Below are positions 45,504-54,893 of a stretch of 64,000 nucleotides of DNA, in pieces; within the stretch, counting starts at the first letter, position 1, and each line of letters begins with the position of its first letter. Under the pieces are notes generated by a model, which saw nothing but the letters and a program-made list of their open reading frames with translations, was not told the origin of the DNA and made no database searches. The translations under genes and the position numbers were made by a program. The DNA comes from Halobacillus aidingensis (lineage in GTDB: Bacteria > Bacillota > Bacilli > Bacillales > Halobacillaceae), in assembly GCF_900104185.1 (NCBI RefSeq), contig NZ_FNIZ01000012.1, forward strand, positions 1-64,000, in the 5' to 3' direction.

Positions 45504-46508
45504 CTATTGGGTTTTCATAAGCAAATAGACAAAATACGGGGTACTGACAATCGACACGACGATCCCCACAGGAATCTCTGCAGGAGCGATGATATTTTTT
45601 CCAATCGTATCCGCTACGACTAAAAATATGGCTCCGATCAGTGCAGCGGCGGGAATCATCCGTTGATGTCCGGGCCCGACAATTCTGCGGGCGATATGCG
45701 GGGCAACAAGGCCAAGAAAAGCGATTCCTCCCCCTGCAGCCACAGATAAACCAGCAAGACCGACAGCAAGCAGTAAAAACGTCCGACGCGCTTTTTCCAC
45801 TGGAATGCCGAGTCCCATCGACATCGCATCTCCTAAATTCATGACGTTCAGCGTTCGAGATTTATAGATTGTCCAACCGATCATCAAGAGGATGGGCGGC
45901 ACAATGACAAACACAAGATTCCAATTGCCCATCCACAAATCCCCTGCTAACCAGACGAGCGCCTGATTGAAATCCTGTGGGTTCATTTTCACTTGAAAAA
46001 TGATAAGTATGGCGCTGAAACCAGCATTCACACCGATTCCGACAAGGATGAGGCGAATTGGGTTGACTCCTTTTTTCCAAGCCAGCGCATACACAAGAAA
46101 AGCCGCAATGAACGCACCGATGAGGGCAAACAATGGCAAAATGTAAATGCCGAAACCGGTCACCATCGACATCGACTGTTGGAAAAAGAAAATATATAAA
46201 ATGACAGCAAATCCTGCACCTGTATTAATTCCGAGAATGCCCGGGTCGGCAAGGTCGTTTTGCGTCACTCCTTGAAGAATCGCTCCAGACACGGCAAGGC
46301 CTGCGCCTACAAATAAGGCAAGGACCATGGATGGAAGCCTGAAATTGAAAAGCACCAATTCCTGGCGGTCGGTCCCTTGTCCGATGAATGTTTTCAGAAC
46401 ATCCAGAGGAGCAATTTTAACGACACCCATATTCAAACTGATGAGGACCATGAAGCTTAGGAAAAGAAACAGCACAGCCATCACGAAAGAAAAACGTGTC
46501 TTTTTCAT
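45504..46508 (-). CDS. FecCD-type iron-siderophore ABC permease, second subunit
   Basis: A 334-residue permease with about nine to ten helices. Family marks are RLPSMVLALFVGAGLAVSGAILQGVTQNDLADPGILGI near the N-terminus and the cytoplasmic GGGIAFLGLVAPHIARRIVG coupling segment with GHQRMIPAAALIGA. It pairs with the product of the overlapping upstream gene. ATG 46508 overlaps that gene's stop by 4 bp with GGAGGGGGG upstream. Confidence 0.93.
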   Translation of the reverse strand: MKKTRFSFVMAVLFLFLSFMVLISLNMGVVKIAPLDVLKTFIGQGTDRQELVLFNFRLPSMVLALFVGAGLAVSGAILQGVTQNDLADPGILGINTGAGFAVILYIFFFQQSMSMVTGFGIYILPLFALIGAFIAAFLVYALAWKKGVNPIRLILVGIGVNAGFSAILIIFQVKMNPQDFNQALVWLAGDLWMGNWNLVFVIVPPILLMIGWTIYKSRTLNVMNLGDAMSMGLGIPVEKARRTFLLLAVGLAGLSVAAGGGIAFLGLVAPHIARRIVGPGHQRMIPAAALIGAIFLVVADTIGKNIIAPAEIPVGIVVSIVSTPYFVYLLMKTQ

Positions 46509-47551
46509 AAGGCCCCCCTCCCTTCACCACGAGCAAGGTAAAGAAAGAATGGGACACCAATGCAAGCCGTAATCGCTCCGACCGGTGTTTCGTAAGGAGC
46601 GTTGACGAGCCTCGCTCCTATATCTGACAGCACAAGCAGCAAACTGCCGAGCACCGCAGAGACGGGGATGATCAGCCGGTAATCGGACCCTACGAAAAAA
46701 CGCGACACGTGAGGGATAACAAGGCCGATAAATCCAACCGTTCCCGCTACAGAAACAGCCGCTCCAGTTAAAACGAAAACAACGATGACGCCGAGGGCTT
46801 TAACAAGGAATGTGTTTTGACCAAGGCCTTTGGAAACCTCATCACCGAGACTCAGAATCGTGACGGATTTAGAAATCAAAGCAGCCAGGGTCAATCCAAT
46901 CGCTCCCGCAACGAGCAAGATCTGCACAGATATCCAGTCCGTTGCAGCTAGTCCACCGGCATACCAGAAGCTCATTTGTTTTGCCACCTGAAAGTGTAAA
47001 GAAATGGCCGAGGACAGTGAACTCAGCATGCCGCCAATGGCGACACCAGCAAGAGCTAACTTTGCCGGTGTGAGACCACCTTTAGAAAAGGACCCTACCG
47101 CAAAAACGAGGATCACCCCGAGTCCTGCCCCAATAAAAGCAGCTGCTGTCATTCCGATGTTACTGACGGCAGGGAAAAAGACGATCGTCAAAATTAAGGC
47201 AAACGCCGCCCCATGCGTAACCCCCATAATGGACGGGGAAGCAAGAGGGTTTCTCGTCAGCCCCTGCATGACCGCACCGGAAACAGCTAAAAACGCACCG
47301 ACAAGGGCACCCGCTAAAGCCCGTGGCATGCGTAGCTCACGAATGACGGCATGGTTCGTAGACTCTGGGGAAAAAGCGACAAGCGAATTCCAAACCGTGT
47401 AGATGGAGATTTCAGTTACCCCGACAGAAATCGATAAGGCCATCGCGACAGCTAATAAGATCATGCCGCCTGTAAAAAGAACGGCCGCACGCCGTACTTT
47501 TCTCGTTACTTCATTCAACTCTTTGTTTGCTTCTCTCGTTCGTTCTTCCAC
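46505..47551 (-). CDS. FecCD-type iron-siderophore ABC permease, first subunit
   Basis: A 348-residue permease homologous to its neighbour: RELRMPRALAGALVGAFLAVSGAVMQGLTRNPLASPSIMGV and GTVGFIGLVIPHVSRFFVGSDYRLIIPVSA mark the family. Start is GTG 47551 with AGAGGG upstream. The gene is divergent from the binding-protein gene, with a Fur box between them. No FhuC-type ATPase gene is in the cluster, so an ATPase encoded elsewhere must energise it, as happens for several B. subtilis siderophore systems. Confidence 0.93.
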   Translation of the reverse strand: MEERTREANKELNEVTRKVRRAAVLFTGGMILLAVAMALSISVGVTEISIYTVWNSLVAFSPESTNHAVIRELRMPRALAGALVGAFLAVSGAVMQGLTRNPLASPSIMGVTHGAAFALILTIVFFPAVSNIGMTAAAFIGAGLGVILVFAVGSFSKGGLTPAKLALAGVAIGGMLSSLSSAISLHFQVAKQMSFWYAGGLAATDWISVQILLVAGAIGLTLAALISKSVTILSLGDEVSKGLGQNTFLVKALGVIVVFVLTGAAVSVAGTVGFIGLVIPHVSRFFVGSDYRLIIPVSAVLGSLLLVLSDIGARLVNAPYETPVGAITACIGVPFFLYLARGEGRGAL

Positions 47552-47591
47552 TGCCAGCGACCCTCTCTACCTATGTATCTACTATAATGAA

Positions 47592-47624
47592 TTGACACAT
47601 TCAATGATAATGATTATCATTATC
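47592..47624. promoter_or_regulatory. Fur box on a promoter for the iron transport genes
   Basis: GATAATGATTATCATTATC (47606-47624) is a perfect 19-bp palindrome matching the Fur consensus in all but the central base. It overlaps the -10 of a plus-strand promoter: TTGACA (47592-47597), 17 bp, TATCAT (47615-47620). Iron-replete Fur should silence the binding-protein gene and probably the divergent permeases too. Confidence 0.93.
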
Positions 47625-47655
47625 TTATCACATATTTCTTAGGAGGAACAAACAA

Positions 47656-48633
47656 ATGTCGAAAAAAGTAACCCTTTACATAACCGGTTTACTGCTTCTC
47701 GTCCTATTAGCGACAGGGTGCAGCAGTGACGGTGAAGATACATCATCCGCAAATGGCGAGTCTGATGAAGCCACGAGCGAAGAAAACAGCGAGGAAACAA
47801 GCGAACGTAAACTTACACATGCGATGGGTGAGATTACACTAAAAGAAAAGCCTGAGCGCATTCTTGCTCCTTATCTAGAAGATTCACTCGTGGCTTTAGG
47901 TGAAAAGCCTGTTGCTCAGTGGTCCATTGGTGAGACGGTCCTGAATTATTTGCAGCCACAGCTTGAAGGCGTACCGAAAATTGGCTGGGATCTGCCAATT
48001 GAACAAGCCATTGAACAAAACCCTGACCTCATTATCTTCAGTGCTCCTACCGCTTTGCAAAACGGAAGCTATGAAGACTATTCCAGCATCGCCAAAACGT
48101 ATGTCTTTGATGAAGAAACAGGTGCCGATTGGCGGAAACAGCTGACAACGATGGGCGAAATCCTGAACAAACAGGACAAAGCGGAACAAGTGCTGTCTGA
48201 TTTTAACCAAAAAGTAGAAGAAGCATCTGCGACAATCAAAGAAAACATCGGCGATGAATCCGTCGCGTTCGTCTGGACGATGGGCGAGCAGTTCTATGTG
48301 TTTGATGAAAACCGTTATGGCGCAGACATTTTCTACAATGAGATGGGAATTGCTAAACCGGAATTCCTGCAAAGTCTTCCGGAAGAAGGCGAACAATGGA
48401 ACCCTGTTGCCCTTGAAAAACTTGGGGAATTGGATGCTGATCACGTATTCCTCATCGGAAACGAAGGCGAGCCGGGATTCGAAATCCTTGAAAACAGCTC
48501 CGTATGGCAGAACACTCCTGCTGCTCAAAACGGCCAGGTGTACGAGGTGAACGACCCGAGTCACTGGACGATTGACGGTGTCATCGCCCATGAAATGAGT
48601 ATCGATCAAATGGTAGACACGTTAAGTAAATAG
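47656..48633 (+). CDS. Iron-siderophore ABC transporter substrate-binding lipoprotein
   Basis: A 325-residue lipoprotein (lipobox LATGC, Cys22) with a Ser/Glu-rich spacer, then the class III periplasmic binding fold (about 55-325: AMGEITLKEKPERILAPY, EQNPDLIIF, VYEVNDPSHWTIDGVIAHE). It captures a ferric siderophore outside the cell and hands it to the two FecCD permeases encoded divergently. TTAGGAGG precedes the ATG. Under the Fur box just upstream; ended by its own terminator. Confidence 0.92.
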   Translation: MSKKVTLYITGLLLLVLLATGCSSDGEDTSSANGESDEATSEENSEETSERKLTHAMGEITLKEKPERILAPYLEDSLVALGEKPVAQWSIGETVLNYLQPQLEGVPKIGWDLPIEQAIEQNPDLIIFSAPTALQNGSYEDYSSIAKTYVFDEETGADWRKQLTTMGEILNKQDKAEQVLSDFNQKVEEASATIKENIGDESVAFVWTMGEQFYVFDENRYGADIFYNEMGIAKPEFLQSLPEEGEQWNPVALEKLGELDADHVFLIGNEGEPGFEILENSSVWQNTPAAQNGQVYEVNDPSHWTIDGVIAHEMSIDQMVDTLSK

Positions 48634-48645
48634 AACGTAAAGATT

Positions 48646-48677
48646 CGCGCAAACTTCGTAAAGTTTGCGCGTTTTTT
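48646..48677 (+). terminator. Terminator of the siderophore-binding protein gene
   Basis: CGCGCAAACTT and AAGTTTGCGCG are perfect 11-bp arms around CGTA, followed by TTTTTT. Confidence 0.96.
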
Positions 48678-48709
48678 ATTGTTTTTCTTTCTACAATATC
48701 GTATATTGA

Positions 48710-48724
48710 TATCGAAATTCGATA
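48710..48724 (+). promoter_or_regulatory. Candidate PadR operator
   Basis: TATCGAAATTCGATA has perfect 7-bp arms around one A, 15 bp before the padR start codon. A second inverted pair ATATC/GATAT overlaps it on the left (48696-48712). Position suggests autoregulation of padR-chrA. Confidence 0.55.
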
Positions 48725-48739
48725 AAGGAGGTGCTTCCC

Positions 48740-49063
48740 GTGCTGAGAGACTTTTTCTTAGGATCGATTAAAATCCACATTCTCTATCACGCAAGCATTG
48801 AACCAATCTATGGAGCGTTCCTCATGGAAGAGCTGGCTTCCCACGGCTATGACATCAGTCCAGGGACCCTTTATCCTACACTGAAACAGCTCCACAAAGA
48901 CGAATTGCTTGAGAAATACGAAGAAAAAGTGGAAGGAAAGATCAGAAAATATTACGTCATTACGGATAAAGGCAGGCAAGTGCTTGCTGAAGGAAGAGAA
49001 CAAGTCCGTGAACTGGCGGAAGAAATTTTAGGAAAAGATTGGAGGAATATCGATAATGAGTAA
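48740..49063 (+). CDS. PadR family transcriptional regulator
   Basis: A 107-residue winged-helix repressor: IKIHILYHASIEPIYGAFLMEEL (HTH entry), SPGTLYPTLKQLHKDELL (recognition helix) and KIRKYYVITDKGRQVLAEG (wing). PadR proteins commonly repress a neighbouring detoxification gene until an inducer binds. GTG 48740 is chosen, eight bases after AAAGGAGG; a GTG at 48731 lies within that signal. It overlaps chrA by 8 bp, so its likely target and inducer concern chromate or a related anion. Confidence 0.9.
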   Translation: MLRDFFLGSIKIHILYHASIEPIYGAFLMEELASHGYDISPGTLYPTLKQLHKDELLEKYEEKVEGKIRKYYVITDKGRQVLAEGREQVRELAEEILGKDWRNIDNE

Positions 49064-50234
49064 GCCAAAAGGTTCTCTCTTGGAAATTTTCAAAGCATCA
49101 ACGAAGCTTGGATTAACATCGTTCGGTGGTCCAGTTGCCCACCTCGCTTACTTTAAGGATGAGTACATCGACAGAAGAAAATGGCTCGATGACAAAACGT
49201 ATGCGGACATCATCGCCCTCTGTCAATTTCTACCCGGACCTGCAAGCAGTCAAGTCGGAATTGCGATTGGTATGCTTCGTGGCGGATTGCTCGGCGGCAT
49301 CATCTCATGGATCGGTTTTACAGTACCATCGATCATTGTTCTCGTTCTTTTTGCACTGTTATACCAATCGTTTGACCTCGCAGATGCGAACTTCATTCAC
49401 AGCTTGAAGGTCGTAGCAGCTGCTGTCGTTCTGCACGCCTTGATTGGCCTTGGGAAAAAACTGACCCCTGACCGTCCGCGGATTGCCATAGCGTTAGTGT
49501 CCGCCCTTATCTTACTCCTATATCCATCTGCCTGGATGCAGCTATTGATCATTCTCGCTGCTGGATTATTCGGTTGGAAAATGTTCTCAAGCATGGTTGA
49601 ATCTAAGATCCAGCCATTCCCTGTGACGTTTTCCAAAAAGGTCGGTGTCGCATCTCTTGGCGTACTTGTTGCCCTGCTTGCCTTTTTACCGATTCTTGCA
49701 AGAAACACCGAAAGCATGCTGATTCAACTCTTCGATACGTTCTTCCGTGTCGGTTCCCTCGTATTTGGCGGCGGGCATGTCGTCTTGCCGATGCTTGAAC
49801 GTGAAGTGGTGCCGACTGGATGGCTGACGGCGAATGAATTCCTTGCTGGTTATGGAATGGCGCAGGCGGTTCCGGGTCCATTGTTCACCTTCTCTAGTTA
49901 CCTTGGGACGATGATTGAAGGCATTGGAGGCGCCCTTGTAGCAACTGCAGGCATCTTCCTGCCATCCTTCTTGTTTTTAATGGCGGCTCTCCCATTTTTG
50001 AATGAATTGAGAAAGCGTCCAGCCTTCCAGGGTGTCCTTACAGGAGTGAACGCAAGTGTTGTTGGCATTCTTCTTGCAGCTTTTTATGACCCTGTGCTGA
50101 AAAGTTCGATTATGGAGGGAGCAGACTTTGCACTTGCTGCCATTCTTTTCGCTCTTTTACACTTCTTCAAAGTCCCAGCCTGGGCGATCGTATTGATTGG
50201 TGTCGGTGCCGGCGCTATTTTGAATTTATTGTAA
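49056..50234 (+). CDS. chrA: Chromate transporter ChrA (long-chain CHR family)
   Basis: A 392-residue membrane protein built of two homologous halves of about five to six helices. Half 1 has LTSFGGPVAHLAYFKDEYID and FLPGPASSQVGIAIG; half 2 has VGSLVFGGGHVVLPMLERE and QAVPGPLFTFSSYLG. The paired GGG/GGP and PGP motifs are those of CHR proteins that expel chromate. GGAGG lies upstream within padR. The pair padR-chrA forms a probable inducible resistance unit closed by a terminator. Confidence 0.93.
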   Translation: MSKPKGSLLEIFKASTKLGLTSFGGPVAHLAYFKDEYIDRRKWLDDKTYADIIALCQFLPGPASSQVGIAIGMLRGGLLGGIISWIGFTVPSIIVLVLFALLYQSFDLADANFIHSLKVVAAAVVLHALIGLGKKLTPDRPRIAIALVSALILLLYPSAWMQLLIILAAGLFGWKMFSSMVESKIQPFPVTFSKKVGVASLGVLVALLAFLPILARNTESMLIQLFDTFFRVGSLVFGGGHVVLPMLEREVVPTGWLTANEFLAGYGMAQAVPGPLFTFSSYLGTMIEGIGGALVATAGIFLPSFLFLMAALPFLNELRKRPAFQGVLTGVNASVVGILLAAFYDPVLKSSIMEGADFALAAILFALLHFFKVPAWAIVLIGVGAGAILNLL

Positions 50235-50236
50235 GA

Positions 50237-50280
50237 AAACAGGCGCAAAAGTCCCCTTTTGTGCCTGTTTCTTTGTTTTT
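50237..50280 (+). terminator. Terminator of padR-chrA
   Basis: AAACAGGCGCAAAAG and CTTTTGTGCCTGTTT pair around TCCC, followed by CTTTGTTTTTTT. Confidence 0.92.
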
Positions 50281-50363
50281 TTGTAAAAGTTACGCTTCAA
50301 ATGCAGGAAGTTCGTTATAATAGTCGAACTTTATCAAAATATGACAACTATGGAGGTTTTTCA

Positions 50364-53159
50364 ATGGCTGAAGAACAAACTAGATATTCTCGTCTCGCTC
50401 AAATCACACAGCTCATCAATACCGAGCATGATTTACGCGATGTATTAGAACACGTGGTCACAGCCATATCTGAAGAAATCATGCGGTGCGATTCTGTCGG
50501 CATTTACCTGCCTCGTGAGGATGGTACCTATCAAGGCTATGTCGGAAAACCGGCCTTGATCAATGGAATGACCCTTGATATGCACATCGTGGACCCGGAA
50601 TATGACCTCCTCGCTAAAGAGGTCATCGAAACAAGAAAAACCATTTACATACCGGATACATCCAAAGATGACCGTCCCGATCAACGGGCCATTCAGGCGT
50701 TTAAAATCAATTCTCTGCTCGTCGCCCCGATTTCATATGAAGATGAACTCTACGGCCTCGTGTTTTTATTTGATTATGGGACACCGATGAATTTGACAGA
50801 ATCGGAAATCGAATCCGTGAAAGCTTACGTCAACATGGCCGCTGTAGCGATCAGAAATGCAAACAACCTGACACGTAAAGAGAAATTGATCAGCGAAAAA
50901 CAACTGCTGCTCAATGTCACACGTGATCTTTCCTTATGTTCCTCTTTACAAGAAGCGCTGGACAAATGCTTCTATTATCTTGGAGAAGTCCTGGACAATC
51001 CGAATATCGGCGCCCATTTCATAGACCCCATTGCAGAACACAAGCTGAAGCCTGCGAGTCTTAGTAAAGAAAGTGAGTGGACAGAAGAAGACTGGAAAGA
51101 AACCCATCAGAAAGCTCAGTTCAACCATAGAGAGGATCCGATATTCCAGGAAGTCACCCATACAAAGACATCCATTCTGATCCCGGACGTTTTTGAGGAC
51201 CCTCGGACGAATAAGGAAATATGCGAACGGTTCGGGATGAAAGGCTTATATATGATCCCCCTCGTCTCCCTCGGTGAAGTGCTTGGTGCGATTGCGGTCG
51301 TGAACCTTAAAGAACCCGGACATGTTTACACTGACTCTGCCTGCCAATTGGCTGAATCGATCGTGGATACAACAGCCCCTGTCCTTTTCAACCTGTTGTA
51401 TATGGAGAAACAGGAAATGATCATTCAAGACCGTACCTCAGAACTGATTCAGAAGAATGACGAGCTTGAAGAAGCCATTTCTGAACTGACTCAGATCAGC
51501 CGTGATAAGGACCTTATTTTGAATTCAGCAGGAGAAGGTATTTTCGGAATCGATTTGGATGGCCATATCACCTTCGCTAACCCTTCAGCAACACAATTAT
51601 TAGGTTATGAGAATGAAAAGGAGATCATAGGTGCTCCTTATTCTCAAATCTTTGATGATCAACAAACGTTTTTGGAACATTACGAGCAAAAAGTTGACCA
51701 TACGGACAAGGATCATTTCTTTTATAAAAAGTCCGGGGAGAACTTCCCCGTGGAGTATGTCATCACTCCTAAACTAGAAAACAATCTCACCATCGGGTAT
51801 GTTGTCACTTTCAAAGATGTAACTTCGAGGAAGCAAATGGAAGAAAAAATAAAATACCATGCTTATTATGACAGTGTTACAAACGTGCCAAACCGGGTGC
51901 TGTTCCAAGACAGACTGAACCAGGCCCTTCAATATGCAGAACTGACGGATAAACCTTTAGCTATTCTTTTCCTCGATCTTGATCGATTTAAGAAAATCAA
52001 TGATACCTTTGGACATAGTTTTGGAGACAAGGTCTTGCTGAATGTGGCAGAGCGCCTGCAAAAAGCTGTGCCTAACGGAGCGACTGTCTCGAGACAAGGC
52101 GGAGACGAGTTCATCATCCTCCTGCCGACGATTGACCGGGAAGAAGGAGCCGTGAAATGTGCGAAAAGGATCCTTGAAGCCTTCAATGATTCTTTTGTAA
52201 TCGGGGATCAGGAGATTTCCATCAAAACAAGTATCGGCATCAGTCTTTTCCCAGAAAACGGGGATACCGTCGAGACGTTGATTAAACATGCGGATGTCGC
52301 TATGTACAAAGCGAAAGACCTGTCTGGCAATCAATATCAGCTGTTTTCACCGGAAATTGAGAGTCGCACGTTCGAACAAATCCAGCTTGAGAATGATCTT
52401 TTCAAGGCATTACAAAGAAATGATGAATTTGAACTGTATTACCAGCCTAAATTCGATGTACGTACAGAAAAGCTCATTGGTATGGAATCACTGATCCGGT
52501 GGAATCATCCACAGCTTGGCACTCTACCTCCCGGCCATTTCATTCCTCTCGCAGAGGAAACCGGTCTCATTACAAACCTTGGAGAATGGGTCATACGAGC
52601 AGCGTGTCAGCAAATGAATAAATGGGTGTCCTCTGGATATACAGACTTGACCGTATCCGCTAATTTATCTCCTCAACAATTCAATCAACAGAACCTTGTG
52701 CTTACGGTGGCTGACATATTAGAAGAAACCGGCCTCCCCGCTAAGCACCTTGAACTTGAACTAACGGAGAATTTAATCATCCATAATACGAATCACACAT
52801 TAAAAACAATCGGGCGATTGAAAGAACTCGGTGTCCAAATTTCCATTGACGATTTTGGTACGGGGTATTCTTCCCTTGGCTATTTAAAAGATTTCCCTGT
52901 CGATACTTTAAAAATCGACAAATCCTTTATTAACGACGTCACAACAAATCGGAACAATGCGGCAATTACAAAAACCATCATCACCCTTGCTGACAGCCTG
53001 CAGCTCAACGTGATCGCAGAAGGGGTTGAACGAGCAGATCAGGCCGCTTTCCTTGCAGAGCACGGTTGTCATTGGATCCAGGGGTTTTATTACAGTCATC
53101 CGTTACAAGCGGAAACATTTGAAGATCATTTTTTAAAATCATTCATAAAAAGGGGATAA
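50364..53159 (+). CDS. GAF-GAF-PAS-GGDEF-EAL cyclic di-GMP signalling protein
   Basis: A 931-residue cytosolic sensor. Order: GAF (about 15-165), second GAF (about 190-350), coiled coil (about 365-405), PAS (about 405-515), GGDEF (about 525-680) and EAL (about 690-925). The diguanylate cyclase active site is intact (GGDEF near 579). The phosphodiesterase domain has DDFGTGYSS (about 828) but the signature reads ESL instead of EAL; the Glu that binds metal is kept. ATG 50364 follows GGAGG; the frame is open from 50259. The ThDP enzyme gene starts 4 bp after its stop. Confidence 0.93.
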   Translation: MAEEQTRYSRLAQITQLINTEHDLRDVLEHVVTAISEEIMRCDSVGIYLPREDGTYQGYVGKPALINGMTLDMHIVDPEYDLLAKEVIETRKTIYIPDTSKDDRPDQRAIQAFKINSLLVAPISYEDELYGLVFLFDYGTPMNLTESEIESVKAYVNMAAVAIRNANNLTRKEKLISEKQLLLNVTRDLSLCSSLQEALDKCFYYLGEVLDNPNIGAHFIDPIAEHKLKPASLSKESEWTEEDWKETHQKAQFNHREDPIFQEVTHTKTSILIPDVFEDPRTNKEICERFGMKGLYMIPLVSLGEVLGAIAVVNLKEPGHVYTDSACQLAESIVDTTAPVLFNLLYMEKQEMIIQDRTSELIQKNDELEEAISELTQISRDKDLILNSAGEGIFGIDLDGHITFANPSATQLLGYENEKEIIGAPYSQIFDDQQTFLEHYEQKVDHTDKDHFFYKKSGENFPVEYVITPKLENNLTIGYVVTFKDVTSRKQMEEKIKYHAYYDSVTNVPNRVLFQDRLNQALQYAELTDKPLAILFLDLDRFKKINDTFGHSFGDKVLLNVAERLQKAVPNGATVSRQGGDEFIILLPTIDREEGAVKCAKRILEAFNDSFVIGDQEISIKTSIGISLFPENGDTVETLIKHADVAMYKAKDLSGNQYQLFSPEIESRTFEQIQLENDLFKALQRNDEFELYYQPKFDVRTEKLIGMESLIRWNHPQLGTLPPGHFIPLAEETGLITNLGEWVIRAACQQMNKWVSSGYTDLTVSANLSPQQFNQQNLVLTVADILEETGLPAKHLELELTENLIIHNTNHTLKTIGRLKELGVQISIDDFGTGYSSLGYLKDFPVDTLKIDKSFINDVTTNRNNAAITKTIITLADSLQLNVIAEGVERADQAAFLAEHGCHWIQGFYYSHPLQAETFEDHFLKSFIKRG

Positions 53160-53163
53160 GGCT

Positions 53164-54798
53164 ATGAAATCTGTTCGTGCTGTGTTGGATTACTTGGTTG
53201 CTGGTGAGGTATCTTATATTTTCGGAATACCGGCAGGATCTGTGAATGCTTTCTTTGATGAACTTTACGATACTCCTTCGATCACACCAATTGTTACCAA
53301 ACATGAAGGGGCCGCGTCTTATATGGCAGCTGCTTATGCAAAGTATTCGGACTCCCTCGGTGTATGTATTGGAAGCAGCGGCCCTGGAGGAACAAACCTT
53401 GTGACAGGGGCAGCGAATGCCATGCGTGAACACCTCCCTGTACTATTTTTAACAGGAGCGGTTCCTGTAGACACTGTCGGTTTGAACGCTTCTCAAGAGT
53501 TACATGCCGACCCGCTCTACCACTCTGTCACGAAATACAGTCAGAGAGTCGACCGTGCAGAAGACCTGCTTCCCGAAATTCACAAAGCCGTGGAGATCGC
53601 TATGACAGGAGTCCCCGGTCCCGTCCACATCGCCATGCCGATTGATGTTCAATTGACAGACATTCTGGAACCAGCCATTCCGACGTTCCCCCAACGAACG
53701 CCATTGCTTCCAACGGATGAGGTGGTCTTAGAAACAGCCAAAATGCTCGCATCAAGTGAAAGTGGCTTCCTATTCGTAGGACAAGGGATTCGTGGGGCAG
53801 TAGATGATGTTCTTGAACTTGCCGAAACATTGAACTGGCCGATTGTCACAAGTCCTCAAGCCAAAGGGTTCATTCCCGACCATCACCCTTTGAAGAGAGG
53901 AATCTTCGGTTTTGCCGGACATGAAGAAGCTTCTGACCTGATCAATCATGGAAGTGAAGAAACCGTACTTGTGCTTGGCTCAAGTCTTGGGGAAACAGCC
54001 ACAAACAATTGGAACCCAAATATTACGAAGAACCGGACACTTATTCAAGTCGATTATGACGCGACCGTTTTCAACAGGAAATATCCCGTGGACCATCCGC
54101 TTCATGGAGACATCGATGTAACGGTTTCCTCTTTAATCACAGCATTGAACGGGTTAGGTGTTAAACGGGCACCCTTCCCGGCTAAGGATTCTGCCGTTCC
54201 AGATGTGACCGAAGAGTTCAACTCACAAAACGTCTTATGGTCCTTGCAGGAAAAGCTTCCTGCCGATACTCGTTTCACAATCGACATCGGTGAATTTATG
54301 GCTTACGTCGTCCACTACATGGGTGTGAAAAGTGAAGATTCCTTTGATATCAATGTCCACTTCGGAGCGATGGGAAGCGGAATCGGAAGTGCCATTGGAG
54401 CAAAACTTGCTGACCCAGAACGTCCAACCGTAAGCATTACGGGGGACGGCTGTTTCTTCATGCACGGCATGGAACTTCTGACAGCGAAAGAATACGACAT
54501 CCCTGTTTTATTTATCGTCATGAATAACTCCAGACTCGGCATGGTCCATCATGGGCATACGCTTCAATACAAACGCGCACATGAGCGCTTTGGACAGGAA
54601 GAAGTAAATATCTCCCAGATGGCTGCATCCCTCGGCGTGCCAAATGCGCGTATTGAATCCATGGAAGATCTCAATGATGAGAACTTATCAGCCATTCTAA
54701 ACGCAGAAGGTCCAGCTGTCTTAGAGGTATCTCTCGTTGATGATAACGTCCCTCCTATGGGCGACCGCGTGAAATTCCTATCTTCGTTCGGAAAATAA
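53164..54798 (+). CDS. ThDP-dependent acetolactate synthase-like enzyme
   Basis: A 544-residue enzyme with the three-domain fold of acetolactate synthase/pyruvate oxidase: N-terminal PYR domain with the catalytic Glu in TKHEGAASYMAAAYAK (about 48) and SGPGGTNLVTGAANA, central domain (about 190-320), and C-terminal PP domain with ThDP motif GDGCFFMHGMELLTAKEYDIPVLF...NN (about 422-455). No regulatory-subunit gene and no ilv genes are near, so a role in branched-chain synthesis is doubtful; other 2-oxo-acid chemistry is possible. AAAAGGGG precedes the ATG. It follows the c-di-GMP gene by 4 bp. Confidence 0.85.
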   Translation: MKSVRAVLDYLVAGEVSYIFGIPAGSVNAFFDELYDTPSITPIVTKHEGAASYMAAAYAKYSDSLGVCIGSSGPGGTNLVTGAANAMREHLPVLFLTGAVPVDTVGLNASQELHADPLYHSVTKYSQRVDRAEDLLPEIHKAVEIAMTGVPGPVHIAMPIDVQLTDILEPAIPTFPQRTPLLPTDEVVLETAKMLASSESGFLFVGQGIRGAVDDVLELAETLNWPIVTSPQAKGFIPDHHPLKRGIFGFAGHEEASDLINHGSEETVLVLGSSLGETATNNWNPNITKNRTLIQVDYDATVFNRKYPVDHPLHGDIDVTVSSLITALNGLGVKRAPFPAKDSAVPDVTEEFNSQNVLWSLQEKLPADTRFTIDIGEFMAYVVHYMGVKSEDSFDINVHFGAMGSGIGSAIGAKLADPERPTVSITGDGCFFMHGMELLTAKEYDIPVLFIVMNNSRLGMVHHGHTLQYKRAHERFGQEEVNISQMAASLGVPNARIESMEDLNDENLSAILNAEGPAVLEVSLVDDNVPPMGDRVKFLSSFGK

Positions 54799-54831
54799 AT
54801 GTGACTGATGAACGAACTTTATGGAAAAGCA

Positions 54832-54860
54832 TTGAAACTTCATGCCACCCTCTTTATGAT
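54832..54860 (+). promoter_or_regulatory. Promoter of the PCYCGC lipoprotein gene
   Basis: TTGAAA (54832-54837), 17-bp spacer, TATGAT (54855-54860). Transcription should start near 54867, giving a leader of about 27 nt. Confidence 0.75.
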
Positions 54861-54893
54861 AAAACTATCAATATGAAGAGGGTGTGCCTTTTT

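Noticed and set aside
54846-54884. CACCCTCTT/AAGAGGGTG inverted repeat that could hide the ribosome-binding site of the PCYCGC gene
   Set aside because: A good promoter (TTGAAA-17-TATGAT) overlaps the left arm, so transcription should start after it and the hairpin would not exist in the mRNA.
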